Source of the DNA: Pyropia yezoensis
Lineage: Eukaryota > Rhodophyta > Bangiophyceae > Bangiales > Bangiaceae
Length of the DNA: 64,000 nt
Assembly: GCA_009829735.1 (NCBI GenBank)
Contig: CM020619.1
Location: 21,023,816 to 21,087,815, forward strand
Direction of reading: 5' to 3'
In this document: positions 11,848 through 21,799 of the stretch, piece by piece
How positions within the stretch are numbered: the first letter of the stretch is position 1
Layout: each line of letters opens with the position of its first letter
Notes under the pieces: generated by a model
The model's input: only the letters and a program-made list of their open reading frames with translations
Database searches by the model: none
Told to the model about the DNA's origin: nothing
Program-made: the position numbers and the translations under genes

Positions 11848-12297
11848 GGGGACGGGCAGGGGTCCACCTGCGGTTCAAGTCACTGCAGGGGGCTGGAGGG
11901 GGAAGGGTTGGAAACAGGGACCAAAAACAAACGGGATAGGGCTGGGAAGGAGGTTGGACCGGGGTGGGAAGTGGCACGAAGATGGACGGCAAAAACAACG
12001 TTTTTGTAAGGCGGGGGAAGAAAATGCACGAAGAAGAAAAGGGAAAAAACCAGGGTGAGGGGGGAGGTGGGGGCCGAGCTACAGTATGCATGTACTCGGG
12101 AGTGGTCGTGCTCGACGACAGCAGGTGCGCGACGACGGTGGGGCACGGGGACGCTTGCTGCAATCGTGGACGCTCGGATGGTGATTTTGGCACACCGAGA
12201 GCAATCGAGTAATGTCCAGACATCTCCGGCGGTCGATCGTTATTCGTTTATATAGTAGGTACTATATAAACGAATAGGATACAATTGAATAGTTACT
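11848..12297. promoter_or_regulatory. 5' flank of the pogo-type gene
   Basis: I see no gene. The part next to the transposase start is pyrimidine-rich on the transposase strand (about 11880-12060) and could hold its promoter and 5' UTR. A perfect palindrome lies at 12241-12276. Confidence 0.35.
12241..12276. repeat. Perfect AT-rich palindrome, 17-bp arms
   Basis: TATTCGTTTATATAGTA is followed by two bases and then its exact reverse complement. It sits 22 bp outside the end of the 664-bp TIR element and could be a preferred insertion target or two abutted transposon ends. Confidence 0.9.
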
Positions 12298-12961
12298 GTA
12301 CTGCACAGCGCAGCAGTGCTTTTCCCCTGTCAAGATACAAGCCCGATTTTGGCCGAATCTCTTGCTTCGTTGTGCATATTCTTGCTCTGCTCGAGCACGA
12401 AAATGAACGGCTCGAGCAGAACTTTGCTTTTCTGATCGAGGGGCTGGGCTGAGGCCAAAGAATCTCCCCCAGGATGACCGACACGACGGCCGCTGTCGGT
12501 GTTCTGTCAACCAATGACAACAGCGGTGGCGCTGCTGTTTGCTGGACGGAGCGTTCCATTGGTCAGAATTCACGTTGTAGATGTCGAGCAAGGCGGAGAG
12601 ATTTTTCCGTGCAGTCCCTCGAAAGCTGTCGTCGCGCAGGTTTTTGCTTAAACAGTGCGAGAGATTGCGCGATTTTTAAACGCGTTTGTTTAAACATTGC
12701 GCACAAGCGTAGCGATGGTCGGTCGCTTCTTTGCGCTTCACGAGAGTGCTCTCCTGCCCCAAGCGCTTCCGTTCATACCAAGGGAGGTGGCGACCACCAA
12801 TCGCCCGAGCTGTTATAGGCAGAAAGCAAGAAACGGGGGTAAAAGCGGATTCTATGATGCCTTGAAGGGGGGTCGATGCAGGTTTTATGCAGGTTTTAGC
12901 TCGAACATTTCCCAAAAAAGCAAGAAAATTTTGACAGGCGATAAGCAGTGCTGCGCAGTAC
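12298..12961 (+). mobile_element. Non-autonomous TIR element, copy A (664 bp)
   Basis: The ends are imperfect inverted repeats of about 30-35 bp: GTACTGC(A)CAGCGCAGCAGTGCTT on the left and the complement of GTACTGCGCAGCACTGCTTATC on the right. The interior shows no coding frame with a recognisable domain. A second copy, inverted, lies at 13982-14640 and matches across its length, with small indels. I see no convincing target duplication. Confidence 0.85.
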
Positions 12962-12970
12962 GCACGACTG

Positions 12971-13091
12971 TTGTGCGTCCCGTAAAAAGTGGACGTGCAC
13001 AGGTCGTGCAGTGTGGGTTTGATTGGTCCGGTGGCCGATATTTGACATGATCACGACACGTGCACGTCCACTTTTTACGGGACGCACTATA
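12971..13091 (+). mobile_element. MITE of the GTGCGTCCCGTAAAA family, copy 2
   Basis: The copy starts TTGTGCGTCCCGTAAAAAGT and ends with the inverted match GGGACGCACTATA. The inverted repeats are about 27 bp. It begins only ten bases after element A and is in the same orientation as copy 1. Confidence 0.9.
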
Positions 13092-13536
13092 ACAATCGCG
13101 TCTGAACCGGCCAGTCCAGCTTCAAGACGCCGTGGGCCCCCGGGCAATCGGCAGAGCCCCAATTCTTGCACTTCAACAGGTCCTTTTATTGGAAAAGGGG
13201 GGCTACATATAAGTTTAGTGAAGGCGTGTTCAGCGTGTTTTCAGTGTTTTGCGTGTCTAAACGCGTGTTTTACGAGGTCACGCCCACGCCCACCAAGACT
13301 GGGCGTGTTTGCCAACCCTATGCCAGATGAGCAAGCGCATGCCCAGCCGGAGCAACCGCACGGTCATGCTCATCGGTTTCTGCACGCTCTTGTGTGAGCT
13401 TGCACATCGGTGCTTTCGACTGCGACACAACCGGGATGGGCGTGAAGCGCACGTATGGGCGAGCAAGTCCGCAGCGGCCCTCCACTTACGAGTGCAAATC
13501 TTCGCGAGACTCTCGGCCGAGAATGTGGGCCAGAGG
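13092..13536. other. Spacer between MITE copies
   Basis: I see no gene. The stretch contains a GCGTGTTT-type short-repeat cluster (13205-13310) related to the one near 8640-8760. Confidence 0.4.
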
Positions 13537-13659
13537 TATAGTGCGTCCCGTAAAAAGTGGACGTGCACGTGTCGTGATCATGTCAAATATCGGCCACTGG
13601 ACCAATCAAACCCACACTGCACGACCTGTGCACGTCCACTTTTTACGGGACGCACAATA
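13537..13659 (-). mobile_element. MITE of the GTGCGTCCCGTAAAA family, copy 3 (inverted)
   Basis: This is the reverse orientation of copies 1, 2 and 4. It starts TATAGTGCGTCCCGTAAAA and ends ACGGGACGCACAATA. It is nearly identical to copy 2, which argues for recent spread. Confidence 0.9.
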
Positions 13660-13981
13660 GGTAGCTGTGGGAGGGTGCGCACGTGGCAACGCAAGTGCAA
13701 GGCAAGTCAAGCTTATCTTATTATTTACATACCGCGACGACTGTTCAGTGAGCACAGCGCCGCCCTTCTCTCTACAGTACTTGTTTGTGACATCCAGAAG
13801 GGCCGCCGACAGCAGACACTGAGCTCCGTCCCCAAAGCAACAATTGCATTTTGACACTGACACTACGTGTTGCGTCTAACGTCTCTTGTGGATTGGGAGC
13901 ACAATGTGCATGTCGTGCGGCCCAAGTACTCTTGGGCTTGCCCACCCTTGCTCCACCGGCGCAAGGCGGTGACGTCGGAAT
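13660..13981. other. Spacer, nothing recognised
   Basis: This is 320 bases of mixed-composition DNA between MITE copy 3 and element B. I see no gene or RNA feature. Confidence 0.4.
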
Positions 13982-14640
13982 GTACAGCGCAGCACAGCTT
14001 ATCGCCTGTCAAAATTTTCTTGCTTTTTTGGGAAATTCTCGAGCGAAAATCTGCATAAAACCTGCATCGACCCCCCCTCAAGGCATCATAGACACCGCCT
14101 TTCCCCCCTCTTCTTGCTTTCTGCCTATAACAGCTCGGGCGATTGGTGGTCGCCACCTCCCTTAGTATGACCGGAAGCGCACGGGGCAGGAGAGCTCTCT
14201 CGTGAAGCGCAAGGAAGCGACCGACCATCGCTACGCTTGGGTGCAATGTTTATACAATCGCGTTTCAAAACCGCGCAATCTCTCGCACTGGTTAAGCAAA
14301 AACCTGCGCGACGACAGCTTTCAAGGGTCTGCTTGGAAAAATCTCTGCACCTTGCTCGACATCTACGGCGTCAATTCTGACCAATGGAACGCTCTATCCA
14401 GCAAACAGCAGCGCCACCGCTGTTGTCATTGGTTGACATAACACCGACAGCGGCCGTCGTGTCGGTCATCCTGGGGGAGATTCTTTGGCCTAAGCCCAGC
14501 CCCTCGATCAGAAAAGCAAAATCGTTCTCGAGCTGATCATTTTCGTGCTCGAGCAGGGCAAGAATTTGCACAACGAAGCAAGAGATCTGGCCAAAATCGG
14601 GCTTGTATCTTGACAGGGGATAAGCAGTGCTGCGCAGTAC
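13982..14640 (-). mobile_element. Non-autonomous TIR element, copy B (inverted)
   Basis: This is the inverted counterpart of copy A, with the same terminal repeats and the same interior at high identity (659 against 664 bp). Together A and B form a ~660-bp inverted repeat with a 1-kb loop. The loop itself contains the two MITE copies in opposite orientation. Confidence 0.85.
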
Positions 14641-14904
14641 ATACCAGAGGACGATCCGCGGGTGGACCCCAGGATGGTCCATGGGAAGCGAGGCGACAGG
14701 GCGGACGTGGCTCCTGTGCGCCCGGGACAGCCACCACGTGGGCAGACCCTCTCGACAGGGGATGACGGATTGTACCCACCAGACTTGGAAGAGGCGTTGT
14801 CGTTTGTACGTGGGCACCTGTACGGCTGGCGAGAGTGGCGGGCGTGGCAGTCAGAGGCCATTGCGCACGCCCGCATAGGGACTGCCGGGCATGAGGCGGC
14901 CTGA
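14641..14904 (+). pseudogene. Coding-like fragment cut by element B
   Basis: Immediately after the right end of element B an open frame reads PEDDPRVDPRM and runs for about 85 codons, through DLEEALSFVRGHLYGWREW, to a stop at 14902-14904. The mixed residue composition, with charged and aromatic residues in balance, is unlike the low-complexity frames around it. It looks like the 3' end of a gene whose upstream part was displaced by the element. I recognise no family. Confidence 0.3.
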
Positions 14905-15710
14905 TAGGCGAACGGAAGAGCAAATTGGAGAAGCCGGCGGGGACACCCCGGGGGGGGGCAGCGCAGTGTCACTGGGCAGGACCCACCGGCTCCGCCCGTG
15001 CTGACGGCAGCGCAGGCGCACTGTCGGTTGAGTTCGACGAGTGCATGGTGGGAAGCCCGGGACGGGATCCCGGGATCCCGGGATCCCGGGCCTCCCACCA
15101 TGCACTCGTCGAACTCAACCGACAGTGCGCCTGCGCTGCCGTCAGCACGGTGCTCCCGGGAGCAAGCCCCGTGTCCCTCAGGAGGAACAAACCAAACGTC
15201 ATGCCATTGTCTGGGGTCTTTTGTGCAGTGCAGTAGAGGAGGGGCGCGGGCGGCTCACCTAAAGCTGGTTCCACTGCACCTAATCTTCCCGTCTGGGCGC
15301 TCGGCCACCCTTTCCAAAGGCTCATGGGTGGCGGTTTCCACACAGGACAGAAGGCGCCAACGTGAGATGCTCTTCAAGGGGCTCCCCCACTCGCCTATCC
15401 AAAGGGACAGGCTCCCCCCTCCGCAGCACACCCACATTGCGCCTCACGGACAAGTTCCGTGGGGCTCACTGGTTCACGCGTGGCTTGCAGCCGATCGGCA
15501 TCTGGATCGCCCTCGGGGGGACGCCTAGCCCCTTTACGAGCGGGCGTTGTGCCTGGCGCATTACCGTAGAAGCCAAGCCCACCTTGTCACTTCGCCGTGC
15601 ACACCGCGCCGCACGTGTCATACTTCTCTTCCTGTACCACACTCCTCAACCTCCTCCTCGCCAACCTGCCCCCCCCGCCCCCCCATTCCGCCCTCACCTT
15701 CCTCCCTGCG
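14905..15710. promoter_or_regulatory. 5' flank of the methyltransferase gene, with palindrome
   Basis: This holds the large palindrome at 14996-15150 and about 550 bases of unremarkable sequence. A pyrimidine-rich leader lies directly before the methyltransferase start (15600-15710). I see no separate gene. Confidence 0.4.
14996..15150. repeat. Perfect palindrome, 58-bp arms around (CGGGATCC)n
   Basis: Bases 14996-15053 are the exact reverse complement of 15093-15150. The 39-base spacer contains repeated CGGGATCC and is largely self-complementary too, so almost the whole 155 bp can fold as one stem. There is no transposase and no obvious target duplication. An uninterrupted stem with no mismatches must be young or actively corrected. 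Confidence 0.9.
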
Positions 15711-16994
15711 ATGACGGACGCCAGAAGCCTGACGGCAGACGCCCCGCTACGGCCCAGCCGCATTGCGGACGTGCGGGAGCTCTACGATGCGCCCGCGTCG
15801 GCCCAATTCTTTTCCATTATCGTGGGTGATGGGGGCCCCCACGTCCACTCGGGAGTGTACCGGTCGCCGACCGACCCGACGCGCGTCGCGGCCGAACACT
15901 CCTCTGAAGTTCTCCGGGCTCTGGGGGAGCAGGCAGGGGCGGTACTCCGGCCGGGGGTGCGGGTGCTCGATTTAGGGGCGGGCGTCGGCGGGGCGGCGCG
16001 TAAGCTCGCCACCGAGACGGGCGTCTCGGTGACTTGTCTGAACCTGAGTGCCACGCAGAACGAGGTCAATGAGGCCGCAACGGCCGCCGCTGGGCTAAGC
16101 CACCTCGTCACTGTTGAGGAGGGCTCCTATGAGGACCTCCCCGCGGGCTGGACCGCCACCTTTGATGTGGTCTGGTGCCAAGACGCCATCTGCCACTCCA
16201 ATGCCAAGGCGAAGGTGCTTGCCGAGGCGGCTCGTGTGCTGGTTCCGGGCGGCTACTTGCTGCTCTCTGACATGATGGCAGGTGTGACGGCCGACGCGGC
16301 GGCGCTGGCCCCTTTCTGTGTGCGCCTCCATGTGGACGAGCTCCTCCCGTTGGACACCTACATAAAGGCGCTGCAGGCGTCGGGGGTGGCCACCCTCCGT
16401 ACCCGCGACCTCACAGCGCACCTGCTGCCCAATTACCGCCGGATGTTGGCGCGGCTTACGACCGAGCGTGGCCGCCTGGACCGCTGCTCGGACGCGTACG
16501 TGGCCACTGTGAGGGGCCTGTTGAGGGACAACATTGAGGTGATGGGCAAGGGGGAAGCCCAGACCTGGGCGGCCCTCGTCGGCCGCAAGGAGGGAGGCCA
16601 TGCCGACGACGCGGCCGCCGCGGCGGCCGGTCCACGCAAGCGGTGGGTTTCCGCCACCCTCTCCGGCCTCACTGTGACGGAGGTGAAGGCTGAACAGGGT
16701 GGCCCCGGCGGCGGCGGGATGGGCTTGTGCCGCACCCTTCTCGCCGCCGTTGGCATCGACGACTACCAGGCGATCGAGGTGTACCACGCCCCCACCGGCG
16801 CGGTCACAACCACCTATGCTTGTGGCGTGGACGATGCGGGGGCGGTGGTGGTGCCACGCAACCTTTGGGGCCGCTCTGTGCGCGTCGGCGACGCCGTCCA
16901 CGTGACTGCGTACGCGGACTGCGCGTTGCCCATGGTGCCGCGGGTTGCCGCATGTGCGGCGGGCAATGTTCTGACAGGGGCGGGCTCCGAGTGA
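15711..16994 (+). CDS. Sarcosine/dimethylglycine N-methyltransferase fused to a PanD-like domain
   Basis: The protein has 427 residues and no intron. The N-terminal ~285 residues are a class I SAM methyltransferase. They carry FFSIIVGDGGPHVHSGVY, the nucleotide-binding motif LDLGAGVGGAAR (about 84-96), CLNLSATQNEVNE, the post-I acidic region and WCQDAICHS. This layout matches the Galdieria sarcosine/dimethylglycine methyltransferase, which makes glycine betaine as a compatible solute. After an Ala-rich linker (about 300-310), residues 311-425 align along the whole length of aspartate 1-decarboxylase (PanD), for example TVTEVK, LLAAVGI, AIEVYHAPTG and TTYA. The Gly-Ser cleavage site that forms the pyruvoyl group reads Gly-Gly/Gly-Met here, so the serine is missing. 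Decarboxylase activity is therefore doubtful. The start at 15711 gives the family N-terminus. The longer frame upstream looks like leader. Confidence 0.85.
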   Translation: MTDARSLTADAPLRPSRIADVRELYDAPASAQFFSIIVGDGGPHVHSGVYRSPTDPTRVAAEHSSEVLRALGEQAGAVLRPGVRVLDLGAGVGGAARKLATETGVSVTCLNLSATQNEVNEAATAAAGLSHLVTVEEGSYEDLPAGWTATFDVVWCQDAICHSNAKAKVLAEAARVLVPGGYLLLSDMMAGVTADAAALAPFCVRLHVDELLPLDTYIKALQASGVATLRTRDLTAHLLPNYRRMLARLTTERGRLDRCSDAYVATVRGLLRDNIEVMGKGEAQTWAALVGRKEGGHADDAAAAAAGPRKRWVSATLSGLTVTEVKAEQGGPGGGGMGLCRTLLAAVGIDDYQAIEVYHAPTGAVTTTYACGVDDAGAVVVPRNLWGRSVRVGDAVHVTAYADCALPMVPRVAACAAGNVLTGAGSE

Positions 16995-17500
16995 GCACTG
17001 GTAGGGGGGTGGGCAGAGAGGAAGACAAACAAGCAAAGGGCTAGGAAAACGCCCACCCTTGTTGGACTGAGCACGCCTCCACAGCCCTGACCGTGGTGGG
17101 CATTGAGTGGCGGTCGCACATGACCAGTATGTTCCCTCCCCATTCCGCAGCTCTGATTCTTTTATCGATTCGACGAGACAAGTGTTGTTGTGAAAGGAAG
17201 TCGCTACGGAGCAGCAGGTGCGGGTGCAGCTGCCCCCTGCAGGGGGTGCGTGTTCGCAGGCAGGACAAGGACATCTTTGTACGGAAAAAGTTTTGTGACT
17301 CAGTGTCTGTCTTGTCAAAGCAAATCAGTGGTCAGTTGAGGGGCGAGAGATCCGAGCTACGACGAAGGTTGCTCGGAAGGGGCACCAGCGGCGCTCCATG
17401 CTCTTTCCCGCTCGGACCCTGCGACGGTGGTCCCTTGGGCGGCACTCTTGGCCGCCCTCTCGCGTGGGGAAGGCAGCGGCATCTCCCCAGCGCGCAGCGG
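16995..17500. other. Convergent intergenic region
   Basis: This is the space between the 3' ends of the methyltransferase (plus) and tyrosinase (minus) genes. I see no gene. It should hold both 3' UTRs. Confidence 0.5.
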
Positions 17501-19832
17501 TCATTCTTCCGCTGAGCCGCTGCCACCTGCGCCCCCCCCCCCCTCCCCCCCTGGCCCACTGGATACATCCACGTCCAGCTCTCCCGCCAGCACCGCGTCG
17601 GTTGCAGCGTCGACAAGGGCGGCGGCGCCGCGGGCAACCTGCGCGGCCGAAGCGCCAGCGCGCCGCGCAAACGCCGCCTCGGCCGCCGCCCGCGGCGCGC
17701 GCGCCGCAGTCACGGCGGCCTCCACAGCGGGCCGGCGTAGTTCCCGCCCCTTACCGCCACCGACGCGGCGCCGGCGGCGGCCACCCGCGGCGCCGCCCGG
17801 TAAGGGCGCGTAGCGAACGCAGGGGAGTGTGAGCGCGGTCGACACTGGGACCCCAAACGGCGGCAGCACGTCGGCCGGCGACACGCGGCGGCCACTGTGT
17901 GCGCCATTGTACTCGGTTGGCGTCCGCTGCGCCTGCCGGTCGGCCCACAGCTTGTCGACAAACGCGTGGTGCAGCCAAAAGGCCGGGTCGCCGCAGCTGA
18001 CTCTGAGACTCCACATATCTCCAGGGGGGGCGGTGGGCTCACCTTCCGCATCAAGAAGCTGCGCCGCCCCCACGGCAATGTGGGGCTGGTTGTGCGCCAG
18101 CTCCACAGCGTCGGCAAACGTCGAGTAGGGGGTGCCGGCGGCAACGAGGGCGGCAAGGACGGGGGGCTCCTCAAAAGTCATGCCCGCCATGCCCCCGGGG
18201 GTGCCAGAGGTAAAGCCTCGGCTGATGCAGTGGTCGACGGGCAGGCGCCCGCGGAGGCCGCGGAATGGGCCGTCCGGGATGCACGCGCCGGGGCGGGAGC
18301 CGCCGAGGTAGGTCGTTCCCCAGACGGGGGAAGTGGCGGGTGTGGCAGAGTCCAGAGACCAGTCCCCTGTGACGCCCAGCCAAAGAACCAGTATACGCAC
18401 GATAAGTACACAAACATAGGGGGGGGGGGGTTGCGACAAAGAAAGACAAGGGTTAGTCCCCCTCACAGGATGGCCATGTTGGATGGGTCTTGCAGCAGCA
18501 TCCCGCCCACACCTCTGGTGGTCGTCTTAGCGAAGCCCCACGAACGGCGCTGCCAGAAACCTCCACCTTTGACTCTCCCTCATTACCCTCCCGACACATG
18601 TACGTACAGTAAGGAAGCGTCACCGACGGGTCGACAGACCGGAGGGCGCCCTCCAGCTCCAGCAGGAACAGCCGGTGCCACGGAAGAAACTGGGGCCCAA
18701 AATGCGCCGCCGCCGAGTTGTCCGCGTGTACTGGCACAAACGACGCAAACGTGCCCGCGTCGGCCAGCGAACGGAGCGCCGACGTAAAGCGCGTGCGCGC
18801 GGCGGCGCTCATGGACCGCACCTCCACCCGCGTCCGCACGTTGGCGGCCGTGCACTCGCGGAGGCCGTCGCCCCACGCCCATGGGCGGGGGACGGGGGTG
18901 GGGGGGGGCGGGGTGGGAGCCGTCGTGGGCGGTGGCGGGGTGGGCCCCACGGTGGGCGGTGGTGGGGTAGGCGCCGCCGTGGGCGGTGGCGGGGTGGGCC
19001 TCGCCGAAGGGGTGGGTGTGGGAGCCGCGGAGGGCGGCAGCGTGGGGTGCGCCGTGGCCGTTGGTGGCGGCCGCGCCGTAGCCGACGGCCCGACGGTGGG
19101 GGCGACCGTCGGCGACGGCGGAGGCGGCGGCGGCAGCGACGGCTTAGACGACGGCAGGGACGTCCGCGTAGGTGCCGCCGTTGGTGCTGGCGGCCGAGTC
19201 GGCGGGGGCCCGCCACCGGCGGGCCCACACACTGTCTTGACACACGGCGGGGGGCGGCGGCGGCACACCCGCCGCATCAAACCTCCACGGCGGATGCAGC
19301 CGCGGGCGGCGGCAGCAGACGGCAGCAGCCAGCACCGCCACGGGGCGACGCGCCGGCGCACCCACCGGCACCGCGCCGGCCCACACGGGACGGGCGTTGC
19401 GCAGCAGCGGCGGGGGCGCCCTCCATAGGCCCACCGCCGACGGACCGTCCAGCAGCGGCGGCGGCCGCCACCGTCCCCGCTGTTGCCACCGCCACCGCCG
19501 CCGGGCGTACCACCGCCTTTCTTTCCGCCACCTCCACCGCCACCCCCGCGGCCGTTCCGAGTGCACACCGTGCGGCGGCAGACGGGGCGGCGGCACCACC
19601 AGGGGGCACCCTCCTCGCAGCGGTGGCTGCCACAGGGGACCAGCCGCACGCAGCAAGTCTCGGGGAGGCCATCGCCGCGGCGGCGCGTCCAGCACCCACC
19701 GCCGCCGCTGCCGCGGCCCGCCTGTGCCGTAGCAGACACGTCCGACGGCGCCGCCGCCACCACTGCTGCCGCTGCGGCTGCGGCGGTGGCCACCGCCCAA
19801 AAGGCCATGCGGGAAACCCGCCAGCGGGCCAT
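17501..19832 (-). CDS. Secreted tyrosinase with Cys-rich repeats, two exons
   Basis: This is a type 3 copper oxidase that hydroxylates and oxidises phenols. Exon 1 is 19832-18608, the intron is 18607-18367 (GT-AG) and exon 2 is 18366-17501. Splicing restores the tyrosinase signature LPYWDWS across the junction. The start at 19832 gives a hydrophobic Ala/Val signal peptide. Two Cys-rich modules follow. Each begins CW and contains CC, PCG..RC and several further Cys. Then comes a long Pro/Thr linker (PTPPPPT repeats) like those of cell-wall proteins. In the catalytic domain the CuA His residues lie in VPVHADNSAAAH and FLPWHRLFLLELE, and the CuB His residues lie in ELAHNQPHIAVG and DPAFWLHHAFVDKLW. 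The C-terminal tail is Ala-rich. The likely site of action is the cell wall or extracellular matrix. The natural substrate cannot be read from the sequence. Confidence 0.93.
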
Positions 19833-21466
19833 GTCGGCGGCCCCGAAAGAGCGCGGCAGACCGGGGGAGAGAAGCAGGAGGAGGGGGAGTGGTGGGGGAG
19901 GTATGGGGCAAGGAGGGGGGGGGGAATTGCCCGTCAGAGCTTGAAGGGAGGGGAAAGAGGAAGAGGCGCTTGTATCTGCCGCGACACCTGGCAAGGGGAG
20001 AGGTGGGAGGGGGGAAAGAGTGCCCGTCCCAGGGGCACTCGCGAGCACATGGCCACCATGTCCTTGCCCCTCCCCGGCGGCGACCGCCGCTCTCTTGTAC
20101 CGCCGGCGCAGCCGGTTGACGAGCGCGGGCCCGACGGGGTGGCGCCCCCCTCTCTGCTGCCGACGCCGGCGGCACGGGCGCAGCTCCCCTCCGCCACTCC
20201 CCACGCGCACCCTGTTGCGGCGCGAATCGTGGCAGCCCGTGGCAGTGCGGCATCCCGGCTGTATCCCCCGTACCCCCCCTCCCCCCCTCATCCCCCAGAC
20301 TCGCGCGGGCGAGGGCCCCAGCGGGGGCACCACTCATCGGCCGCCGGTGGCAGTGGTGTTGCTTGTGAGCGGTAGGCACCAGTGGGTAGGAAGCAAAGCA
20401 GGGACAGTGCCTCAAGCGGCGGCGACGGCGGCCACAGCAGCCACGCTAGCCGCCAGCCATGGGAGCCCCTCCCTTCCCCTCTCGATCCATCTGGTCATTG
20501 CCCACCGTTCTCGGGCGTTGGCGTAGGGTGATCGTCGTGGCTGTCGCTCCGCTGTCAAGAGCGGCACCCCTCCACGCCACGTCGTCGGTGTACAGTACTG
20601 TGTCGTCGGGGGTCAGCCTCGCAGAGAGGAGGGAGGCATAATGCCGTGATGGGGAGAGGGGGCGGGTTTCAAAAGGGCCGCCCCGGCTCCTGCCCCGCCC
20701 CGTCCCCCAGTGTCACAGCGCGGCTCGTCTTCATGCGCCGTACGCTGCGCCGTCAGGGTGGGGGATTCATCGTACGCCCCTCCCTGTGTGCGGTGTGGCA
20801 TGGCAGGTCAGTCGCTCGCGCCCCCTCTTTCCCGCCCCCCCCCACCCCCCGAGCGGACCCAGGCGATGCAAACCCGATACTGTGCCGCGTGCAGCAGTCT
20901 CCAGTCGCAGACATTGGACAGCCCCTCCCCAGCGAATCGATCTCGCCGAAAGTGCCGCCGCCGCGGAGGCGGCGTGTTGACGGTGCCCCGTGGGGGGGCA
21001 AGATTGCCCCTGGCGGCCTCGACCGCGCCATGTGGCATCCAGGGTGTCAAGCGGTCGCCCTCGCGAGGTGGTCGTAGGGAAGCGGTTACCCACGCGCGGG
21101 GGACCCACAATCTGTAATCAAGCGCTGTCCGCGATCGCGAATATTTGATAACAGATTGTAATGGACAAGGAACGGGAATTATTGACAGAGACGGGACAGC
21201 TGGACATGCCCCACGATCGTCCAGATCAGCGCCATGCCAGAGCCCGTGGTTTTTTAAATTGACGATTGTTGCGATCGTTTCTCGGCGTTGCGGCGGGCGG
21301 CGGGTGTGGTCCTGCTGCCCGCGCTGTCACACCCCGTGTCGTCGTGCAGTGAGCCTATTGTGTCCGCGGCCCCATTTCTCCCCCCACCGCCTGCATCGTT
21401 GACCAAGCTTTGCCCAACGGTAATCTCGTTGAGCATTCCCCCCCCCCCCCCCTCCCATCTGGCATC
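19833..21466. promoter_or_regulatory. Divergent intergenic region, tyrosinase / ribosomal P2
   Basis: This is 1.6 kb between two divergently transcribed genes and must contain both promoters. No further gene is recognisable. A pyrimidine tract of some 20 C and T bases lies just before the P2 start (21437-21457), as is common in ribosomal protein leaders. Confidence 0.45.
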
Positions 21467-21799
21467 ATGAAGTACCTGAGCGCCTACATGCTGGCGGTGA
21501 TGGGCGGCAACGCGTCGCCATCGGCCGATGACGTGAAGGGCATCCTGGGCGCTGTTGGCGCTGAGGTTGACGACACCATTCTTGACAAGCTGATGTCGGA
21601 GCTGTCTGGGAAGGACATCAACGAGGTGATCGCTGAGGGCATGACCAAGTTCTCTTCGGTCCCGTCGGGCGGCGGCGCTGCGGCGGCAGGTGGCGGCGGC
21701 GGCGGCGGCGGCGATGCCGCCCCCGCCGAGGAGGAGAAGAAGGAGGAGGAGGAGGAAGAGGAGGAGGACGACGATATGGGCTTTGGGCTGTTTGACTAG
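21467..21799 (+). CDS. RPLP2: 60S acidic ribosomal protein P2
   Basis: P2 pairs with P1 on the lateral stalk of the large ribosomal subunit and recruits elongation factors. The 110-residue protein starts [14 protein letters not shown], the P2-specific N-terminus. It has the four-helix dimerisation domain through about residue 65, a Gly/Ala hinge with a Gly run, and an acidic Glu/Asp tail ending [10 protein letters not shown], the stalk signature that binds GTPase factors. The length is typical of the family. There is no intron. The start at 21467 is fixed by the conserved N-terminus. Confidence 0.97.
   Translation: MKYLSAYMLAVMGGNASPSADDVKGILGAVGAEVDDTILDKLMSELSGKDINEVIAEGMTKFSSVPSGGGAAAAGGGGGGGGDAAPAEEEKKEEEEEEEEDDDMGFGLFD

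Noticed and set aside
571-15150. CRISPR-like spaced repeats
   Set aside because: The inverted repeats here vary in spacing, lack regular unique spacers and are in a eukaryotic gene context. They are foldbacks and MITEs.
18900-19020. GGGGTGGG-type tandem repeat on the plus strand
   Set aside because: It is the complement of the Pro/Thr linker of the tyrosinase and is explained by that coding sequence.
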